59,709 bases of DNA from VRUE01 sp040904405 (GCA_040904405.1 JBBDTK010000010.1:1-59709), one strand, 5' to 3'. Positions 16,011 through 24,577 are shown, counted from the first letter of the stretch. Numbers and translations are program-made. The notes: generated from the sequence alone by a model not told the origin.

Positions 16011-17093
16011 ATGCGGATCGTCTATGTGGTCGGAACCCGGCCCAACTTCGTCAAGACGGCGCCGGTGATCGCGGCGCTGCGCGACCGTCTGCCGCAGGGC
16101 CGCCACGCGATCGTCCACACCGGACAGCACTACGACCGGGCGATGTCGGAGGTCTTCTTCGAGGAGCTGGGCGTGCCGGCGCCCGACCACATGCTCGAGG
16201 TCGGGTCCGGCACCCACGCGAAGCAGACGGCGCTGACGATGCAGCGGCTGGAGCCGGTGCTGGAAGCGGAGCGGCCCGACCTGGTGATGGTCCCCGGCGA
16301 CGTCAACTCGACCCTGGCAGCGGCCCTGACCGCAGCCAAGATGGGGATCCCGGTTGCCCACATCGAGTCCGGCCTGCGCAGCTTCGACCGCACGATGCCG
16401 GAGGAGATCAACCGGATCGTCGCCGACGAGCTCTCCGAGCAGCTCTTCCTGCACAGCGACGAGGCGATCGAGAACCTCCGCGCCGAGGGCATCCCGGACG
16501 AGCGCATGCACTTCGTCGGCAACACGATGATCGACACCCTGGTCGCGCTGGAGGATCGCTTTCGCGCCGCCGGCGCCGCCGCGCAGCTCGGGGTCGAGCC
16601 GGGCGCCTACGCGCTGGTCACCCTGCACCGCCCGGCCCTGGTCGACGGCGAGCTGCTGCCGCAGGCGGTCGAGCGGCTCGCCGGCCTGGCGCGCGAGATG
16701 CCGGTCGTCTTCCCGGTCCACCCCCGCACCCGCAAGAAGATGGAGGCGGTCGAGTCCGAGCACCCGGGGCTGGCGCTCTGCGAGCCGCTCGGCTACGTCG
16801 ACTTCCTCTCGCTGCTCGCGGACGCGGGCGCTGTGCTCACCGACTCCGGCGGGATCCAGGAGGAGACGACCTACCTCGGCGTCCCCTGCTTCACCCTGCG
16901 CGACAACACCGAGCGCCCGGTGACGATCCGGGCCGGCACCAACACCCTGCTCGGCCTCGACCCGGCAGCGATAGCCACGATCCCCCAAGCTCTAACCGCG
17001 CAGCGCCCCGAGAAGCTTCAACCCCCGCCGCTGTGGGACGGACACGCCGCCGAGCGAATCGCCGAGGTAGTGGCTCAAGGCCTATCCCGGTAG
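16011..17093 (+). CDS. wecB: UDP-N-acetylglucosamine 2-epimerase (non-hydrolysing)
   Basis: 360 residues from ATG 16011. The enzyme interconverts UDP-GlcNAc and UDP-ManNAc, a precursor for cell-wall or capsule polymers. Landmarks are VVGTRPNFVKTAPVI, HTGQHYD, VPGDVNSTLAAALTA, HIESGLRSFDRTMPEEINR, VTLHRPALVDG, LTDSGGIQEE and the C-terminal PCFTLRDNTERPVT. It is convergent with infC and divergent from rpmI, so it splits the common infC-rpmI-rplT unit. The last codons GLSR* form the left arm of a perfect 19-bp inverted repeat. Confidence 0.95.
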   Translation: MRIVYVVGTRPNFVKTAPVIAALRDRLPQGRHAIVHTGQHYDRAMSEVFFEELGVPAPDHMLEVGSGTHAKQTALTMQRLEPVLEAERPDLVMVPGDVNSTLAAALTAAKMGIPVAHIESGLRSFDRTMPEEINRIVADELSEQLFLHSDEAIENLRAEGIPDERMHFVGNTMIDTLVALEDRFRAAGAAAQLGVEPGAYALVTLHRPALVDGELLPQAVERLAGLAREMPVVFPVHPRTRKKMEAVESEHPGLALCEPLGYVDFLSLLADAGAVLTDSGGIQEETTYLGVPCFTLRDNTERPVTIRAGTNTLLGLDPAAIATIPQALTAQRPEKLQPPPLWDGHAAERIAEVVAQGLSR

Positions 17094-17189
17094 GGGTGGA
17101 ACGTCTTGTACTTTTTCCGCGCCACCGATCTCGGACGGCCAGACCCTGTCTTCGGAAAAAGTTAAGTGGAACCCCTACCGGGATAGGCC
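17079..17189. repeat. Nested inverted repeat, ACTTTTTCCG family, copy 1 (wecB/infC junction)
   Basis: Outer perfect 19-bp arms (17079-17097 and 17171-17189) and inner perfect 10-bp arms (17110-17119 and 17153-17162, ACTTTTTCCG/CGGAAAAAGT). The left outer arm overlaps the last wecB codons and its stop; the right arm abuts the infC stop at 17190. The flanks of the inner arms match copy 2 (54571-54687), while the outer arms do not. In this convergent setting it probably acts as a two-way transcription end. Confidence 0.7.
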
Positions 17190-17783
17190 CTACTCGTCCT
17201 GCGTCGCATCGTCCTTCGCCTCGTCGTCCTTACCGGCCTCTTTGCTGGGCGCCAGCATCATGCTCATGTTGCGCCCTTCCTGCAGCGGCTCGGACTCGAT
17301 CGTCGCCAGCCCGTCGAGATCCTCGAAGAGGCGCTGCAGGAGCGCCCGGCCGCGCTCGGGATGGGCCTGCTCGCGGCCGCGGAACATGATCGTGATCTTG
17401 ACTTTGCTCTGGTGGCGCAGGAAGCGCTCGACGTGGCCCTTCTTGGTCTCGTAGTCGTGGTCGGCGATCTTCGGCCGCAGCTTGATCTCGCGCACGTTGA
17501 CCTGGGTCTGGTGCTTGCGGGCGGCCTTCTGCTTCTGCTCCTGCTCGTACTTGTACTTCGAGTAGTCGAGCAGGCGGGTGACCGGCGGCTTCGAGTTGGG
17601 CGCCACCTCGACCAGGTCGAGGTCGGCCTCCTGAGCGCGCTTCAGCGCCTCCGGCGTCTCGACGATCCCGAGCTGCTCGCCCTCGGCGCCGATCAGCCGC
17701 ACCTTGGGAACGCGGATGCGCTCGTTGACGCGCGTCGTGTCGCGCTCCGGTGGGCGGCGATCGAACCTGCGCGGGACAGGCAC
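17190..17783 (-). CDS. infC: Translation initiation factor IF-3
   Basis: 197 residues. IF-3 binds 30S, discriminates initiator tRNA and start codons, and prevents premature subunit joining. The N-domain is VNERIRVPKVRLIGAEGEQLGI and LDLVEVAPNSKPPVTRLLDYSKYKYEQEQKQK. The C-domain is VREIKLRPKIADHDYETK, RFLRHQSKVKITIMFRGRE and an acidic tail KDDEAKDDATQDE. The reading frame supports a GTG start rather than the rare AUU used by many infC genes. No Shine-Dalgarno precedes it. TTGACG at about 30 bases upstream may be a -35 element. Separated from rpmI-rplT by wecB. Confidence 0.95.
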   Translation of the reverse strand: MPVPRRFDRRPPERDTTRVNERIRVPKVRLIGAEGEQLGIVETPEALKRAQEADLDLVEVAPNSKPPVTRLLDYSKYKYEQEQKQKAARKHQTQVNVREIKLRPKIADHDYETKKGHVERFLRHQSKVKITIMFRGREQAHPERGRALLQRLFEDLDGLATIESEPLQEGRNMSMMLAPSKEAGKDDEAKDDATQDE

Positions 17784-17877
17784 TATCTAGAGGAGGGGTG
17801 GCGCGTCAAGGATTTTGCGGGCCCGCGAACAAGTGGAGGCAGTATAGAGGCCGAGCCGCCGCTTGGCGGGCCAGCGC

Positions 17878-19812
17878 TCACGCAGCTCCCTCCGCGCGGT
17901 GGACGAGATCGGCGAACTCGGCGATCGACATCGTCCCCAGCTCGCCCGCGGCGTGCGAGCGGACGGCGATCTCGCCGCTCTCCTCCTCCTTGTCGCCGAC
18001 CACGACCATGAACGGGTTGCGGCCGATCTCGGCATCGCGGACCTTGCGTCCGATCGACTCCGAGCGGCGGTCGACCTCGACCCGCACGCCGGCCCTGCGC
18101 AGCTTCGCGGTCACCTGCTCGCCGACGGCGACGTGGCGGTCGGAGATCGGCAGCACGATCGCCTGCACCGGCGCCAGCCAGACCGGGAAGCGGCCGGCGT
18201 GGTGCTCGATCAGGATCCCGGCGAAGCGCTCCATCGAGCCGAGCAGGGCGCGGTGGATCATCACCGGCCGCCGCTGCTCGTCGTCGGGGTCGGTGTATGT
18301 GAGGTTGAAGCGCTCGGGCATGAAGAAGTCGACCTGGCAGGTGCCGCACTGCCAGGAGCGGCCCAGCGCGTCGGTGATGTGGAAGTCGATCTTGGGGCCG
18401 TAGAAGGCGCCGTCGCCGGGGTTCAGCGTGAACTCGCGCCCCTCGCTCTGCAGGGCCTCGCGCAGCGCCGCCTCGGCCCGCTGCCACTGCTCGTCGGTCC
18501 CGATCGATTTCTGCGGCCGGGTCGAGAGCTCGATTCGCACCTCCTCGAAACCGAAGCGCTCGTAGAGCTCGTCGATCGCCTCGCAGATCCCGGTCACCTC
18601 GCCGACCACCTGGTCCGGCGTGCAGTAGATGTGGGCGTCGTCCTGGGTGAAGGCGCGGACCCGGAGCAGCCCGTGCAGGACGCCCTCGCGCTCGGCCCGC
18701 GAGACCTGGCCGAACTCGGCGATCCGCAGCGGTAGCTCGCGGTAGGAGTGGCGTTCGGCGGCGAAGACGAGGCAGGCGCCGGGGCAGTTCATCGGCCGGA
18801 TCGCGTACTCGCGGCCGCCGGACTCGGTGAAGTACATGTTCTCGCGGTAGTTGTCCCAGTGGCCGGAGCGGTGCCAGAGGTCGACGTCCATCACGTGCGG
18901 CGTCTTGATCTCCTCGTACTCGCGCTTGCGCAGCTGCTTGTGAACCTCGGCGTCGATCAGCCGCAGCAGGGTGGTGCCGTGGGCGAGCCAGAAGGGCATC
19001 CCCGGCGCCTCCTTGCGCAGCATGAAGAGGCCGAGCTGGGGGCCGAGCCGGCGGTGGTCGCGCGCCTTCGCCTCCTCGACCCGCTCCAGGTGGGCGGCGA
19101 GGTCCTTCTTCGAGAAGAAGGCGGTGCCGTAGATCCGGGTCAGCATCTCGCGGCTCTCGTCGCCGCGCCAGTAGGCGCCGGCCACCGAGCTCAGCTTGAC
19201 CGCCTCGATCCGCTTGGTCGAGGGGCCGTGCGGGCCGCGGCAGAGGTCCTCGAAGGGGCCGTTGCGGTAGAGCGAGACGCTCTCGGCGCCCTGGTCGCGG
19301 ACGAGGTCCTCGATCAGCTCGACCTTGTAGTCCTGGCCCTGGGCGCGGAAGACCTCGATCGCCTCCTCGGACGTCAGGTCGCGGCGCTCGAAAGGCTCGT
19401 CGGCCTTGATGTGCTCGCGCATCGTCGCCTCGATCCGCTCCAGGTCGTCCTCGTTGACCCTGACCCCGGGGGGGAACTCGAAGTCGTAGTAGAAGCCCTG
19501 CTCGATCGGCGGGCCGATCGTCACCTTGGTCCCCGGATAGAGCTCCATCACCGCCTCGGCCATGACGTGGGCGGCGTCGTGGCGGATCAGCTCCAGCGCC
19601 TCGGGGTCGCGGTCGGTGAGGATCGCGATCTCGGCGCCGTCGGGCAGCGGCGCGCTGAGGTCGCGCAGCTCGCCGTCGACGCGGATCGCCAGCGCCGCCC
19701 GGGCCAGGCCAGGCCCGATCGCCGCAGCGGCGTCGGCGCCACTGGCGCCGTCGGGCAGCTCCAGCGGCTTGCCGTCGGGCAGCTTCGCGGTGATCTTGGT
19801 GGTCGCCTCCAT
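17878..19812 (-). CDS. thrS: Threonyl-tRNA synthetase
   Basis: 644 residues counted from ATG 19812 (GGGGGCG just upstream). In-frame ATG/GTG codons up to 19842 give slightly longer versions. The domains in order are TGS (ITAKLPDGKPLELPDGAS), the editing domain with HDAAHVMAEAVMELYPG, the class II catalytic core (MNCPGACLVF, RVRAFTQDDAHIYCTP, KIDFHITDALGRSWQCGT) and the anticodon-binding domain (VWLAPVQAIVLPISDRHVA). Catalytic zinc-site Cys and His residues are present. The gene is on the same strand as infC, about 95 bases upstream of it. Confidence 0.96.
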   Translation of the reverse strand: MEATTKITAKLPDGKPLELPDGASGADAAAAIGPGLARAALAIRVDGELRDLSAPLPDGAEIAILTDRDPEALELIRHDAAHVMAEAVMELYPGTKVTIGPPIEQGFYYDFEFPPGVRVNEDDLERIEATMREHIKADEPFERRDLTSEEAIEVFRAQGQDYKVELIEDLVRDQGAESVSLYRNGPFEDLCRGPHGPSTKRIEAVKLSSVAGAYWRGDESREMLTRIYGTAFFSKKDLAAHLERVEEAKARDHRRLGPQLGLFMLRKEAPGMPFWLAHGTTLLRLIDAEVHKQLRKREYEEIKTPHVMDVDLWHRSGHWDNYRENMYFTESGGREYAIRPMNCPGACLVFAAERHSYRELPLRIAEFGQVSRAEREGVLHGLLRVRAFTQDDAHIYCTPDQVVGEVTGICEAIDELYERFGFEEVRIELSTRPQKSIGTDEQWQRAEAALREALQSEGREFTLNPGDGAFYGPKIDFHITDALGRSWQCGTCQVDFFMPERFNLTYTDPDDEQRRPVMIHRALLGSMERFAGILIEHHAGRFPVWLAPVQAIVLPISDRHVAVGEQVTAKLRRAGVRVEVDRRSESIGRKVRDAEIGRNPFMVVVGDKEEESGEIAVRSHAAGELGTMSIAEFADLVHRAEGAA

Positions 19813-19887
19813 CGCCCCCATGCTACGTGGCAGGGCCCCCATCGTTCAGCGGAGCATTGGAGCCCCTATAGGGGACACAGAGGTCCA

Positions 19888-21820
19888 CTATCCACCGGCA
19901 CGAGCCTGGCGCACGGCGATCAGCGGGCAGGGGCTGGGGCCGCCGCGCACGCCGCGGCGTTCCCAGACGCTGTACGGGCCGGCTCGGCGACGCCGGACGA
20001 GGCGATCGAAGGGCGGGTGCGCCGACTGCCCTTCAGTGACGAAGAAGCGGATTCCGCTCGGCGGGCTTCCCCCCGCATCGCTCGCCGGTTCGATGCAGAC
20101 GCGGCCGCCGCGCAGCTCCCAGGCGATGTAGCGCTCGCCGTGTTCCTGCTCGAGCAGGTGGTCGGGCACAAGCACCAAGGTCGGGTCGGCGCCGAGCAGC
20201 GGCCGCAACCCGGTCAGCGCCGGCGAGTAGGAGGACGGCCCGACCGGCGCGTTGGCGAGGGCGAGCAGCGAACAGGCGCCGGCAGCGAGCAGGTAGAGGA
20301 CGAACCCCGATCTCCTGGCGCGAAAGTCGGACATATTCCNNNNNNNNNNGCCCCCCCCCCCCCCCCCAACCGCCAGGCGTGCCGGCAACCAGAGGCAGGA
20401 CGATCGCCAGGGAGAGGACGGGCGCGGCGAGCGCCAGGGCCTTGGCGGCGGTGTAGGGCGTGCCGCCGATCCGGGCGGCGAGGTAGACGGCAACGACCGC
20501 GGCGACTCCGGCGAGGAGGGCGTGCTCTCCCACGCGCCGGGCGCGGGCTAGTCCGGCGAGCAGCAGCCCCGTGGCGAAGGCTGCGCCGAGGTAGAAGAGG
20601 ATCGCCGGCGCGGCCCCGTCGCCGGGCGCGACGCGGAGGTCGCCCGAGGGCCAGGTGCCGAGCGCGGTGAAGGGCGAGAGCTGGCCGAAGAGGTTGCCGA
20701 GCCCCGGGCCGGTGGGGTCGAAGGTCTCGAACTGCTTGAAGTCGATCATGCGGCCGAGCTCGGGGAGGGTGCCGATCAGGAAGACGGCGAGGGCGAGGAA
20801 GAGGGCGCGCGTGGCTGCGGGGCCCGTCGTCGTGGTGGGGGGGTCCGTCCTGTCGCTGGGTTTTTCGCCTGGTGAGCGTGTATCGCTCGTTGAGTCGGTG
20901 GGGCGAAAAACAGGACGCCGCGCCTGGACGGACCCCCCCACCACGCCGCCACCCGCAGAGGGGCCGCGGCGGCGAGCGACCACTTCCAGGACGGCCCAGA
21001 TGACCCCGACTGCGCCGAGCCAGATCAGGCCGGGGAAGCTGTAGACGTAGACCGAGCCGGCTGCAAGCAGCGCAGCGGGGGCGAAGCGGAGCGGGAGGTC
21101 GTGCCAGCTGCGGGTGCTCTCGCGTAGGGCCAGGACGAAGGCGAGGATCAGGAGCGCTTGGATCGTCTCCTTGAAGGCGCCCTGGGCGAAGTAGGAGGCG
21201 ATGAGGTACGGGAGGCCGACGAGCAGGGCCGCGGCGGTGCGACGAGCTGGGGGCTGGCCGGCGAAAGCAGCGAGTGCGGTGAGCGGGGCGAGGATTGCCA
21301 CGGCGACGGTCAGGCCGCTGAAGCCGTGCACCGGGCCGGTGCCCAGGCCCTTCTCGAGGGCGACGACGATCGCGTGTGGGCCGAGCGGGTAGCCCTCGCG
21401 CATGAGCTCGCCCCCGGTGCCCGCGGCGAGCCGCTCGGTCGCCAGCAGGTGCTGCGACATGTCGGGGTTGAAGCCGGTGCCGAGAATGCCGAAGTGGCCC
21501 TCGACGGCGAACGGCAGCGAGGCCGCGGCCAGCGCCCCGAGAGCGACCGGCATCCCGATCCGCCACGCCGCTCCCCCACCCGGCATCCTGCGGCCGAGAT
21601 AGACGACGGAGGCCAAGACCAGGAGCGGGACGAGAATCGCCGCGACCGTGCCCTCGCCCGGCAGCCGCACCGTCGCCCAGCAGATCGCGCAGAGCAGGGC
21701 CAGGCCGACCGCCGGCGCCAGCCAGGACCAGCGCCGGACCCCGCAGAGTGAGATTGCCGCCTGGCCGATCGACAGCGAGGCGACGCAGACCGCCAGCGCC
21801 GCTAGGTAGGTGCCGACCAC
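19888..21820 (-). CDS. Large multi-pass membrane protein, glycosyltransferase-like, interrupted by an assembly gap
   Basis: About 640 residues, with at least eight hydrophobic segments (SWLAPAVGLALLCAICWATV, VAAILVPLLVLASVVYLG and others) and the motif GILGTGFNPDMSQHL in an extracytoplasmic loop. The pattern resembles actinobacterial membrane proteins of the glycosyltransferase-family-39/DUF class. No catalytic residue can be named. Ten N lie at 20340-20349 after a run of C. The part before the gap and the part after it (MSDFRARRSGFVLYLL ... YIAWELRGGRVCIEPA) are in different frames, but they read as one gene if the gap length is wrong. A perfect nested palindrome lies inside the coding sequence at 20832-20944. 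Confidence 0.7.
20340..20349. other. Assembly gap (10 N) in a poly-C/G tract
   Basis: The N run is followed by about 17 cytosines (20351 onward). The frame of the membrane protein changes across it. The real sequence length is unknown. A G/C homopolymer that stalls sequencing is the likely cause. Confidence 0.95.
20832..20944. repeat. Perfect nested palindrome inside a coding sequence
   Basis: Outer perfect 19-bp arms at 20832-20850 and 20926-20944 and inner perfect 10-bp arms at 20860-20869 and 20902-20911 (GTTTTTCGCC/GGCGAAAAAC). It sits in the membrane-protein gene and encodes an in-frame hydrophilic linker (about residues 293-330, Pro/Ser/Thr/Arg-rich, e.g. RSPGEKPSDRTDPPTTTTGP) between predicted membrane helices. 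The architecture resembles the 17079-17189 element. Confidence 0.7.
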
Positions 21821-21824
21821 GAGA

Positions 21825-21897
21825 TGGGCGCTACTGGGCTCGAACCAGTGACCTCCAGCTTGTCGAGCTGGCGCTCTCCCAACTGAGCTAAGCGCCC
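21825..21897 (-). tRNA. tRNA-Val (anticodon GAC)
   Basis: On the minus strand the acceptor GGGCGCT pairs with AGCGCCC plus discriminator A. D-arm GCTC-GAGC, anticodon stem CCAGC/GCTGG with loop TCGACAA (anticodon GAC), T-arm CTGG-TTCGAGC-CCAG. No CCA is encoded. All four stems pair. Confidence 0.95.
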
Positions 21898-22064
21898 CAG
21901 GGGAATCCTGAATCTAGCAACGGGGCTCAAGTGCGCGGCTGCAAGCGTCGATGCAACTTGTGCAACTTTCCCGTCCACGCGGTGTTTCTCAGTCAGCAGC
22001 GCAAAGCTTGAGGACCGACGAGCCAGCGACTTCGATCTATCTGGTGGTACGTCCTTCGGAACAC

Positions 22065-22085
22065 AAGGGCCCCCACGGGGCCCTT
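22065..22085. terminator. 9-bp hairpin with T-run after the coiled-coil membrane gene
   Basis: AAGGGCCCC (22065-22073) and GGGGCCCTT (22077-22085) form a stem with a CAC loop, followed on the plus strand by TTTTCC. It lies 25-45 bases beyond the stop of the minus-strand gene at 22111. The U-run is on the plus side, so the direction is not certain. Confidence 0.55.
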
Positions 22086-22110
22086 TTCCGTGGGACGGGC
22101 GAAAGCCTCA

Positions 22111-22596
22111 TCAGCCCTGTTCGCGCAGCGTGCGACGGATGTCGGAGATCGCTTCGCTCTGGCTCTGCAGGCTGTCGCGCATCTGGTTCTGCTGGCTGCG
22201 CAGGCTGCTGACTTCGCCCTGCAAGCCGGTCACCTGCGAGCGAAGATCGGTGACGGCTTCCTGCGTCCTGTCCGCCTCTTTTTCGGCTGCGCGCGCCCTG
22301 GCGCCGGCGGAGCCGGCCTGCTGGCCCACGGAAGATCGGATCTGCTGAATCTGCCGCTGGGTCTCCTGGCGCACCTGTTTCGCGACCTGTTCGTTGCTGC
22401 TGCCCTCGTCGCGAGCGTCGAGCGCGAGGAAGATCGCGACCACAGCCCCGACCAGCGCCAGCAACGCCACGACCTCCGCGACGCCAAAGCGGCGCTCTAC
22501 CGGCGGCTCGTACCCGGGCGGGGGCGCATAGCCGGGATCGCGCTGGGGGTACCCAGGCTGCCCCGGGGGCGGTTGGTCGTAGGGCCCACGCTCCAT
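22111..22596 (-). CDS. Hypothetical Pro-rich, single-span membrane protein with coiled coil
   Basis: 161 residues. There is a Pro/Gly/Tyr-rich cytoplasmic head (PPPGQPGYPQRDPGYAPPPG), one transmembrane helix (GVAEVVALLALVGAVVAIFLALD), and then an outside coiled coil of about 100 residues (EKEADRTQEAVTDLRSQV, LRSQQNQMRDSLQSQSEAI). This resembles structural envelope proteins. No catalytic domain is seen. It lies between tRNA-Val and tRNA-Cys on the same strand. Confidence 0.75.
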   Translation of the reverse strand: MERGPYDQPPPGQPGYPQRDPGYAPPPGYEPPVERRFGVAEVVALLALVGAVVAIFLALDARDEGSSNEQVAKQVRQETQRQIQQIRSSVGQQAGSAGARARAAEKEADRTQEAVTDLRSQVTGLQGEVSSLRSQQNQMRDSLQSQSEAISDIRRTLREQG

Positions 22597-22645
22597 CGAC
22601 GAAGACTCTAAGTGCCCGGTCGGACGGAGTCACGCCGGGCGAAAA

Positions 22646-22716
22646 AGGCGCCTACCAGAATCGAACTGGTGTAAACGGCTTTGCAGGCCGCTGCGTAGCC
22701 ACTCCGCCAAGGCGCC
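22646..22716 (-). tRNA. tRNA-Cys (anticodon GCA)
   Basis: On the minus strand the acceptor GGCGCCT pairs with AGGCGCC, discriminator T. The anticodon arm CGGC-CTGCAAA-GCCG gives anticodon GCA. The T-arm is CCAG-TTCGATT-CTGG. The discriminator base U fits cysteine identity. Confidence 0.95.
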
Positions 22717-22954
22717 GGGAGAGCAGAGCCTACCGTGGGCTTGGCCCTTCCAGCCAGCGGTTGAGGCGCCAGGTTTTGACCCCTCGACGGAGCGGGTAGC
22801 GGTGACCGAACGCAAGCCGGGCCCCAGCGGCTTTCACCGCGACCCACGGTTCCCGCTCGGGTGAGAAGACCAACCGCTGCCTGCGGGCAGCGGCGAGGCG
22901 CTTGGCGCTAACGAAGGAGGCAAGCAGATGCTCGGCGCCCGGCTCTCTGGCTGA

Positions 22955-22976
22955 ACAAAAGCCCGCGACCGGGGCA
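22955..22976 (-). terminator. Weak terminator after the VIT-family gene
   Basis: On the minus strand GCCCC-GGTCG-CGGGC then TTTTG follows within a few bases of the stop at 22978. The stem is four base pairs plus a bulged extension. The upstream stretch 22717-22954 (about 240 bases, between this hairpin and tRNA-Cys) shows no convincing gene. Confidence 0.4.
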
Positions 22977-22977
22977 T

Positions 22978-23730
22978 TCAGACAAATGCGGCCAGGAACG
23001 CGCCCGCCCCGTATGCGAGAACCGCGGCGACGCCGCCGATCGCCAGGGTCTCCAGCCCGGCCCGCCACCACGCCTGCTCGACGAAGCGCGCCTTGAAGCT
23101 GCCGACGACGAAGAAGGCGACCCCGGTCATCGCCGCGCTCCAGGCGAACGCGTGCCCGAGCCCGCCCGGAGCGATCGCGTCGACGACGAAGGCGGTGAGC
23201 GGCAGGGACCCGATCGCGATGAAGGCGAGGAAGGTGGTCGCGCCCGCTCGCAGCGGATCCGGCCGGGTGCCGCCGAGGCCGAGCTCTTCGCTCAGCATCG
23301 TGCTCACCCAGAGGTCGCGGTCGGCGGTGATCACCTCGACGACCCGCTCGAGGTCGGCGCCTTCGAACCCCTTGGCGGCGAAGATCTGGCGAACCTCCTC
23401 GCGCTCGCCTTCGGGGACGAGGCTGACGTGGCGCTCCTCGTCGCGGCGCGCCCGCTCCACCTGCTGGCGCTCGGCCCGCAGGCCGAGGAAGTTGCTCACC
23501 GCCATGCTGAACCCGTCGGCGATCAGGTTGGCGCCGCCGAGGATCAGCACCACGCTGGCGCTCAGGTTCGCTCCCGCGACCCCGGCGACAACGGCAAAGG
23601 TGGTGACCGCGCCGTCGATCGCGCCGTAGATGAAATCGCGGAGGTAGCTCGATGAGCGAGGAGCGCTGAGCCGGCGCCGCACCGCCTCGGGGTCGTGTTC
23701 GGCGCTGAGGCTGAGGTCGCTCGGTTTCAT
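22978..23730 (-). CDS. VIT/CCC1-family iron/manganese transporter-like membrane protein
   Basis: About 250 residues, with ATG at 23730 (a GTG one codon upstream is possible). Signatures are DFIYGAIDGAVTTFAVVAG, LILGGANLIADGFSMAVSNFLG, a cytoplasmic acidic/basic helix region in the middle (RRDEERHVSLVPEGEREEVRQIF) and three more transmembrane helices at the end. Family members move Fe2+ or Mn2+ across membranes, and the Glu-rich cytoplasmic part is the metal-binding module. There is no nearby iron-regulator motif. Confidence 0.88.
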   Translation of the reverse strand: MKPSDLSLSAEHDPEAVRRRLSAPRSSSYLRDFIYGAIDGAVTTFAVVAGVAGANLSASVVLILGGANLIADGFSMAVSNFLGLRAERQQVERARRDEERHVSLVPEGEREEVRQIFAAKGFEGADLERVVEVITADRDLWVSTMLSEELGLGGTRPDPLRAGATTFLAFIAIGSLPLTAFVVDAIAPGGLGHAFAWSAAMTGVAFFVVGSFKARFVEQAWWRAGLETLAIGGVAAVLAYGAGAFLAAFV

Positions 23731-23796
23731 CACGGCGAAACCATTGCAGCCTGCCGAGGATGGCAGCTCGGCAGGGCGATCCGCCCGCCGCGGGCC

Positions 23797-24051
23797 TCAA
23801 CGCAACTCGTCGAGCGATTCGACCTCGAGGTCGAACGACTCGTCGGGCGAGCGTCGCCGCCGGTACGGGGAAACGGTCACACGGTGGACCTCGCCGCAGG
23901 GGCAGGGAACCTCGATCGGCCGCGTGTCGGCGGCAGGGTCGGTGTCGACCTTCAGTCGCCGCAGCTCTCCTGCGGTTTTACAGCCGAAGCTGATCACCCA
24001 GCCGTAATCGCGGGGCTCATGGGGTTTTTTGGGGCCGTGGGGCTGGGGCAT
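23797..24051 (-). CDS. Hypothetical small Cys-containing protein
   Basis: 84 residues, starting MPQPHGPKKPHEPRDYG. It contains SFGCKTAGELRRL and EVPCPCGEVHRVTVSPYRRRR, with three cysteines and a His that could bind a metal. The Arg-rich stretch precedes an acidic C-terminus (DESFDLEVESLDEL). It lies at the left edge of the accessory region. I do not recognise it. Confidence 0.5.
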   Translation of the reverse strand: MPQPHGPKKPHEPRDYGWVISFGCKTAGELRRLKVDTDPAADTRPIEVPCPCGEVHRVTVSPYRRRRSPDESFDLEVESLDELR

Positions 24052-24143
24052 GTGCAGATCCTCTCACCCGGAGCTTCGGTGAAGGGGGAGCGTGCCGAGC
24101 ACGTATTCGTCTAGACCGCTCCAGGCTTCCCTACGGCGCGGCG

Positions 24144-24326
24144 TCATCGGCCCGAACCGAGTTCGAGCAGGAAATTGCGCAGCAGTGGGTCGGGGACGCG
24201 CCAGCTTCGCGGCGCGCTCCGCTCGACGACCCGGTGACCGTATACGCCGTGCGGCGAGCGTCGTGACGGCGCCCGCCACTCTCGCAGGAGCGAGCCGACC
24301 TCGGGCTGAGATTGAACGGTCGTCAT
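24144..24326 (-). CDS. Short HTH-regulator-like fragment, last gene of an overlapping set
   Basis: 60 residues. MTTVQSQPEVGSLLREWR resembles the N-terminus of MmyB-like XRE regulators, but the sequence diverges after that, so it is probably a truncated or frameshifted remnant. The ATG overlaps the previous stop by four bases (24323-24326), which places it in the same transcript as the three upstream genes. Confidence 0.35.
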   Translation of the reverse strand: MTTVQSQPEVGSLLREWRAPSRRSPHGVYGHRVVERSAPRSWRVPDPLLRNFLLELGSGR

Positions 24327-24577
24327 TTGCCGGGCGACTCTAGTGCGGGTACGTACGCATTTCGATTACCTCGGGGTAATGCGACAACAATGTCCACCTT
24401 CGTGCCTCCCCTGACAGCCCACTGCCGATTGTCGCTAATCGACGTCAGCCCAGTCGTGCGCTGAACGACCTTGCGGACCTCGCTGTAGGCGACGCCCATT
24501 CGGTCGTAGGCGGGGATCTTCACAATCTCGCTCCTTGCTCGCGCGTCCGCGTCACCAGACCGGTTCCCCTCGGCCAT
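24323..24577 (-). CDS. Hypothetical 84-residue protein in toxin-antitoxin operon
   Basis: 84 residues, with ATG overlapping the stop of the PemK-like gene (24577-24579). It contains KIPAYDRMGVAYSEVRKVV and DNRQWAVRGGTKVDIVVALP. No known family is recognised. The four-base overlaps at both ends indicate a coupled operon, so it may be an accessory part of the toxin-antitoxin unit. Confidence 0.45.
   Translation of the reverse strand: MAEGNRSGDADARARSEIVKIPAYDRMGVAYSEVRKVVQRTTGLTSISDNRQWAVRGGTKVDIVVALPRGNRNAYVPALESPGK

Noticed and set aside
18748..20670. A 640-codon plus-strand frame opposite thrS and the membrane protein
   Set aside because: Composition is shadow-like (Arg/Gly/Ala/Leu) and it crosses the N gap, with no family motif. 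thrS is well supported on the minus strand.
22717..22954. Possible small gene upstream of tRNA-Cys (frame with SAKRLAAARRQRLVF)
   Set aside because: No start with ribosome site, no overlap with neighbours and Arg-rich shadow-like composition.
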